Of a stretch of DNA of 64,000 nt, positions 58,330-64,000 are shown in pieces. A model generated the notes under the pieces. It saw only the letters and a program-made list of their open reading frames with translations. It was not told the DNA's origin and searched no databases. The position numbers and the translations under genes were made by a program. Each line of letters opens with the position of its first letter. The first letter of the stretch is position 1. This stretch comes from Bactericera cockerelli (taxonomy: Eukaryota > Arthropoda > Insecta > Hemiptera > Triozidae), in the NCBI GenBank assembly GCA_024516035.1, contig CM044955.1, positions 17,036,551 to 17,100,550 on the forward strand. The letters run 5' to 3'.

Positions 58330-59095
58330 ACCTATTCTATTTACAAAAATGTCACCTAGCCGGGTTTCGGCCGCACCAGCATCACAAAGGTTTAAATTTT
58401 GAACCTGGGGTCACTACAACCCTTCACCTCGCTGGACATACCATATAAAACAAATTTAATGAACTCATAACTTTTTAATCGAAACATTCTACCTCAAAAA
58501 AGTTAGGGGAACAAATCGAATTGAGATCACTTACAGAGTACGGAGAAGTGGCAACATTATTATTTTAAAGCTCACCTCTTAATTCACAAGAAGAGCTGAA
58601 AGTTCTTGTGAGGGATTTTCTTGGAAAAGTTAACCTGGTAGCAGGTGATGATTAAAAGAAAATAAAGGGAAACAAGTCGAACTCGTTGGAAAAAGTTTTA
58701 TTCAAAGTTCATCACACGATGGAGTTCGTCCTCACACGCGGGTTGATTTCTCTTCCGGGGTAGAAAGTTTTAATGCTGTAAAGCGCTTCCTTGGGGCAGG
58801 TAATTGGATTTCCGTTGCCCCACATGTAAGGGAGACTAATTTTGAATTAGGTATCTACTAAGTAATATCGATCGACACTCGTCTCTGAATATTCTGAGTG
58901 TGGAACAGAGCTTTTGGAGAAAAGCCATGAGGTGTCTCATTACAGGACTATAAACAGAGAACAGACAAGCCAACCCTCACAAGCCAGACTAGCTTGCAGT
59001 TTTCTAGGGGTTTAATGGCTTATAAAGAAAAGTCCAAGTCCTCACGATAATAATATTAATCGCAAACAGAAATATGTGGTTCAGGGCACATAAAG
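58330..59095. other. Stretch without a recognised gene
   Basis: 58365-58445 (CCGCACCAGCATCACAAAGG) may be a degraded repeat distantly like the right end of R1 copy 3. The rest is unremarkable. Confidence 0.4.
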
Positions 59096-59097
59096 TT

Positions 59098-59132
59098 GGC
59101 TGGAGACCATCACTCTCCCCTCCAGCTGTAGC
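59098..59132 (-). repeat. Short repeat shared with 41.5 kb
   Basis: On the minus strand, GCTACAGCTGGAGGGGAGAG followed by TGATGGTCTCCA matches 41510-41550 apart from a few bases. It is too short to classify. Confidence 0.55.
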
Positions 59133-59207
59133 CGGTTTTATTCCTACCAGTGCAACTAAGATGTAGGTGCATACCTACTCGCACATATCTACACAGGTAC
59201 TACCTAG

Positions 59208-59346
59208 TTAGCTATCATATTTGTGCTAATCTCTTTCACGATATAAAAAGTACTCAAACTCGCTTTACTAAATGTACGCTTGAACCGGGACTTGAACCAC
59301 CTACCTCCATGTTAGCCGCTTTATCGATCAAGCTATTAAGGTCGAT
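59208..59346 (-). mobile_element. tRNA-derived SINE, family A, deletion in the head (minus strand)
   Basis: The minus strand reads CGACCTTAATAGCTTGAT, then a shortened middle (GCGGCTAACATGGAGG) and the B box GGTTCAAGTCCCGG. The body GTAAAGCGAGTTTGAGTA and tail CACAAATATGATAGC follow. The anticodon region is about ten bases shorter than in the copy at 11.7 kb. Confidence 0.8.
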
Positions 59347-59349
59347 TAC

Positions 59350-60615
59350 ACAGAAGCTGGCTACATAAGAACATAAGTATATAGGTGCTACCTATATAGG
59401 TACATGCCTACAAAACTACATACCTATATTATATAGGTACATATCGACATAGGTGCTACCTATGTGAAGAACTTGCTGAGGCGGCTGAAGATTTAATAGC
59501 GGGAAAGTGCAATCAAGCGTGCGAATACAGAGAAGGCAGATTAATTATATCGATAGCATCTCCCCCCACAGCCAACCATACCCCGGCCACTCATGAATAA
59601 TAATCGACTCATTTGAAAACAAAACAAAAGGAAATGAGGATATTTTCTGCAGGGAAAAATAAAGCTAATGTCACTTCCTATGTATATCCATGGGTGTCGG
59701 AAGAGGGAGAATTGGAGTGGAGAAAAGTTGAATAACTTTATCATCGGGGAAATGAAGGGTGGGGAAAATAGAGGTGATGTAAATCTCTACGGAGAAAATG
59801 AGAGTTGTTGTTAATAATAAGGTGTTGATGAAGAGGCTTATCAGTGATGAGAAAATCGGGTACTTTCGTACTTTTAAGAATGATTCTGCTGAAGATGGGT
59901 TAGGGAGCCAGTGCATGATAACAACTTTCTTGCAAAACTTGATGTATAAAATCAAGGAAAACGCTATGCAACTTGGGTACATGGGCACCGTCACCATTAT
60001 CATATCTTCCTTATAAATGACGATTATTAACTTCAATGTTAAACTCTAAATATCATCCCTCTAAACAGTCTAAACTGTATATTTATATCCGTCGAGATTC
60101 AAACCACCTAGAACCACGATACGCAACGTAATTAAAGGGGGGGGGGGTTCAACCTCCCTCTATCGTCAAAAAAAGCTTGTTCTTCTTCATCATTTGCTGC
60201 TGTTATGCTATCCTAGTTACTCACTCTAACCAGCCTGAATGAAGTCGGTAGATCAGAAATCAGAAGTAAATGAAGAACGCAGAACTTTCTGTACCTCGGA
60301 TGTAATATTTATATTTTATTAAAAGCCCGTTAGAAATCAAAGATTGGGCCTTGGTTTTTAGGGTGTCTTGAAGGTTTTTCAGCATGTCTGGATTCGTGGG
60401 CGAGGTACACCATTCTTTTCGTGTTATTTCTTCACTCGGATGTTATATGTCTTTCAAGTAGTTAACAAGTAGTTTGTCTTTCAGGTGGATCTTTTTAGAA
60501 AAAAATTTCCATAAATTAGAGAAAATCTTGTTTACTGTAATTAATTTTGTTGCTATCTTATATTTTGAGTGGTTTTTTTTTACATTTTTTTACGTGGAAT
60601 TTCCGAAGTATATTT
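59350..60615. other. Stretch without a recognised gene
   Basis: 59385-59470 is packed with ATAGGTAC/TACCTATAT words, a loose local repeat. A run of ten Gs lies at 60138-60147. The overlapping plus (59798-60016) and minus (60036-59671) frames have no recognised domain. Confidence 0.45.
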
Positions 60616-60618
60616 TAT

Positions 60619-61221
60619 CAGCAACGTGGAATTTTGTAAGTATTGTCATTCGGAACATGGAATTTTGTCAGTATTGTTATCAGGGACAAGAAATTTGGAG
60701 GTATTATCATCAGCAACATGGAATTTGGAGGTATCATCATTAGTGACTTGGAATTTAGAAGTATAGGTAATCAGCAACATAGAATTTGGAGGTATAATCA
60801 GCAACATAGAATTTGGAGGTTTTTTCATCAGCAGCATGGAATTTTTAGGTATAATCAAAAACATAGAATTTGGAGGTATCATCAGTGACATGGAATTTGT
60901 AGGTATAATCAGCAACATAGAATTTGGAGGTATTTTCAGCAACATAGAATTTGGACGTATCATCATCAACATAGAATTAGGAGGTATTATCAGCAACGTA
61001 GAATTTGGAGGTATTATCAGCAGCATGGAATTTGGAAGTTTTTTCATCAGCAACATGGAATTTGGAGGTATTTTCAGCAACATGGAATTTGGAGGTATCA
61101 TCATCAACATAGAATTTGGAGGTATTATCAGCAACATAGAATTTGGAGTTATCATCAGCAACATAGAATTTGGAGCTATTATCACAACATAAAATTTGGA
61201 GGTATCATGATTAGCGACATT
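60619..61221. repeat. 27-bp minisatellite (some 30-bp units), open on both strands
   Basis: The consensus unit on the plus strand is GAATTTGGAGGTAT followed by TATCAGCAACATA. Most units are 27 bases. A few have an extra TCA or TTC, keeping multiples of three. The plus strand is open 60836-61192 (nonapeptide EFGGIISNI). The minus strand is open 61305-60646 for 219 codons (nonapeptide PPNSMLLII). Units at the left edge are more diverged. Both peptides follow from the DNA repeat. No signal for expression was seen, so I treat it as a minisatellite and not a gene. Confidence 0.93.
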
Positions 61222-61680
61222 ATGTTGAATTTTAATAATGTTGTATGTGCGTGTAGATATTTTTAATGTAGCTGTGTTGTGATTTTCGTTTAATCTTATT
61301 GACAAAAACTAAGTTTCATTTTGTCAGGTGCATGGCATGAAAACAACTTTATTGAACATAAATTTGGCCAATATTCAAACTATGAAATACTTTTTTTCAT
61401 TAACTTTTTATCTATTATGTAGAGCCAGTTGATATCTGCTCTACGTATGTGTACATCATAGGGTTAAGGGGAAGAAAATCAATATTTTTGCACGATGCTA
61501 ATGCTTTCAAGCCAACATCGATGGCCCGTGAATACAAGAGTTCTCGTTGACCACCGAAGTTTAAACAACGTCCATGGTTCAACAAAATATCAAATTTGAA
61601 TATATCATAATACTACATTCGAATGCAAACCCTTGATGCTGATGACTGTTCACAAGCTGGATAAGGTTAATTTGAGTAGC

Positions 61681-61751
61681 TACTTTGTGAGATTTCGGCA
61701 AATGGAGGGTAAAACCCCCGTCGGGATATGGCAAAGCAGTTAAAAGCGACC
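61681..61751 (-). repeat. Dispersed repeat R1, copy 5 (minus strand)
   Basis: The minus strand reads GTCGCTTTTAACTGCTTTGC, CATATCCCGACGGGGGTTTT and ACCCTCCATTTGCCG, matching the first half of copies 1 and 3. Confidence 0.66.
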
Positions 61752-61769
61752 TTTTTCTTCACAATCTTT

Positions 61770-64000
61770 CCGATCATTATACGATTAATAAATTTTTTTT
61801 AATTAAAATCGGGTGTACGGGTTGTACCGTTCACGAGACATAAGCATTTAGGTGAAAAATTGATTTTGTGCCGAAGATTTTACCTCCAAGATCTGTTGGT
61901 TTGAAGTTCACGAATCTCCAAAGTTTAACTTTCTTAAACAACCCTTGATATGTCAAATAAAGGGATAGTTTGAGTAGGTACCAGCAATTCATAATAGTAT
62001 CCTGTCTACCCATATATGACGTTTATTAAACTCAGTGCTTTGTGAGGAACTTAAATACTTAAAATACTATCCCTTGGAATTGTTTTAAGTACCATACTCT
62101 CTGATTAACTAACAAGCACTTTAAAAGTGCAAAAGAAAGTTGCACGATGCACGTTTTAGTAAAGCTGAAGATAATACAGAGAGCAGTGCATACTCTTGAA
62201 GTGTTTATAATATCTCCTGTCTGGAAACTGCCGTTTACATTTTAATTTCCATGTCTAGTTAAATTTTTTTAATTCGAATAAACAGCTTTTTCCTTTCTGA
62301 ATAATTCAAGTGCCTCTTCTTTACTATACTTGACAATCTACACAAGAGCATGGATAAACAGCCTTCGTCGTTTTCAAAGTCAGAAGAAGCACTCTCGACA
62401 GTCTGCTGATGGGAGATGGAGGAAAAACCCAGGAACAAGTCAAGACAGAAGCTAAAGAAAAGTGGATTTTAAGAAAAATGAAATTGAAGAAGGGTTGATA
62501 GAAAAATACACAACTTGAATGTCTAATGGATCCAAGTGGCTACTTGGAGAACTTTAATCGAAATTCTAAAGATAAATTTTCCCAAATTTTAGAGATGACT
62601 TTTGTCTAATCTCAAGGAAAATATTTATAAGAAGTCTTTTAGTTTCAAGATAACTACCTCTGGAAGCTAGAGGTTTTGGTTATTTAGGTAATATAATTGA
62701 GTTTTATCCCAACTTACTGAAAAGGTCAAGGTAGCACTTAACCATTGAACAAAAACAACCAGAGAAAATATAAATCCAAAAATTAAATTAATTCATGGGA
62801 AAACTTGTTGTGAGTAGATTTTCTTGAGGGAAATACACCCGAAACAATTAACAAAAGTTCACGAAATTTCAGCTAAGCAACGCATTTACTTCATGAAGAT
62901 ACCATTAGGATATGCTTTTTTCTTGTCCTAATGGGTTTTTTATGACGCTGGATGTAATTAAAATTTAATGAGCCATTATTTTAATTTTTTAATACCTCCC
63001 AACTCTTTTCCTGCACGATGGAAAATAATTGTGAGTTCTTCTCACGTAATGGGCCTAAGTGACGCGGCCTAAGGGCTCCAGAGATCAACTGAGCCTATCC
63101 GGAGTCAGGGAGAGTTGTGTTTGGCGAAACGATCAGTGAAAATAATCTGCGAGTCATAATGCCGAATAATTAGGCACAAAGATTATGTAGTACTTACTGG
63201 GAACCTTATGAACAATTAAACAGGAATGATTATTGTAATATAGAAACATTAAAAAATCATCATCATACTCCTCACTTTCCAACATTAAAGGCTGGTTCTC
63301 TATACACCATTATAGGAGACTCGTAACATAAGAGTTTCGAACTCTCACACCCTAACACAGAAGACTCATATCCCCCCACACCCCAACATAAGAGACTCAT
63401 AGCCTACATCCCCCAACATATCAGAACTCATCACAAAATCAATATGGAGGATTTATGCTACTCGACCTAAGAGAAACACCACACTCCTTCACATAGGGTA
63501 CATTTATCCACCCAACATAGCATAGGAGCCTAGGACTAACCATTTCCCTACATAATATTAGGAGACTTTTACTTCCTATACTCTCCAAACTAGCAGACTT
63601 GTACTCCCCACATGGAAGCTCCCACCACTGCATGTTAGATCATTTAATTTAATAAATCATTTAATATGTGATGTTCTCTCTCTACTGTGGCCTCTCAACA
63701 TTAACATTGTATGAAGCACAGGTCACTAGTGTTCATATTAACAAGGGAATACTGGGTATCCATGGAAATAAATTTGAATTAGAGAGGTATGGGTATACAG
63801 GCTAAAAGTAGACCATCTGAGCATAAATTTCAGTCAAATTGAGTAGGCTATTAATAAGGTTATTACGTACTGCATCCTGGGTGCAGGTATCTTCAGAGTG
63901 TTCTAGGGCTAGAGCGTCTCTTTCAGCTCCACCCATTCAAACGATGTCGAAATAGGTTGGAATTTGGTTTTTCTAGTTAGTGGTCCGAGAAAATGGCATT
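61770..64000. other. AT-rich stretch to the window end, no recognised gene
   Basis: 62990-63180 is less AT-rich and looks unique. 63330-63610 has loose repeats of CACCCCAACATAAGAGACTC-like words, suggesting an old degenerate tandem repeat. No frame, SINE or retroelement was recognised before the window ends. Confidence 0.45.

Noticed and set aside
59671..60036. 121-codon minus-strand frame
   Set aside because: No recognisable domain; an opposite frame is also open, and no splice or promoter signal supports it.

Overview
The window looks like nuclear DNA of a eukaryote, most probably an arthropod and plausibly an insect. It is AT-rich and no confidently identifiable host gene is present. The longest open frames lie in low-complexity or tandemly repeated DNA. 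Repeats of eukaryotic type are dense: tRNA-derived SINEs, 3' fragments of non-LTR retrotransposons, MITE-like inverted-repeat elements, minisatellites, microsatellites and long poly(A)/poly(T) runs. Scattered TAGGTA/TACCTA words fit an insect genome but do not identify a species. Nothing suggests a prokaryotic, phage or organellar origin.

Layout. 1-1279 is a 46-bp minisatellite that grades into a 92-bp dimeric form. 1.4-12.6 kb is a repeat graveyard: three kinds of tRNA-like SINE, two related MITE-like elements (one flanked by TTA), a broken retrotransposon ribonuclease-H end, purine tracts and short dispersed repeats. It also holds a speculative first coding exon near 4.0 kb on the minus strand. 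12.6-18 kb is mostly unique AT-rich sequence with two SINEs. 18.2-24.5 kb has a complex inverted/direct repeat, long polypyrimidine and polypurine tracts and a G-rich patch. 25.4-25.8 kb carries the clearest protein relic, the C-terminal end of a Jockey/CR1-type reverse-transcriptase polyprotein. 28.4-29.6 kb holds a 723-bp fold-back element followed by a SINE tail that forms a perfect hairpin. 31.8-32.15 kb and 58.1-58.3 kb are two opposite-facing copies of one dispersed repeat. At 43.4-43.9 kb a SINE is split inside its B box by a 383-bp insertion containing a 45-bp tandem array. 44.6-48.6 kb has several coding-like but interrupted stretches that I cannot assign. 60.6-61.2 kb is a 27-bp minisatellite that stays open in a frame on each strand.

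There is no operon or pathway to describe. The window is best read as intergenic or deep-intronic DNA shaped by repeated insertion of small non-autonomous elements into one another. The four exon-like candidates (about 4.0, 44.8, 48.4 and 52.9 kb) are hypotheses for RNA-seq or homology testing, not established genes.
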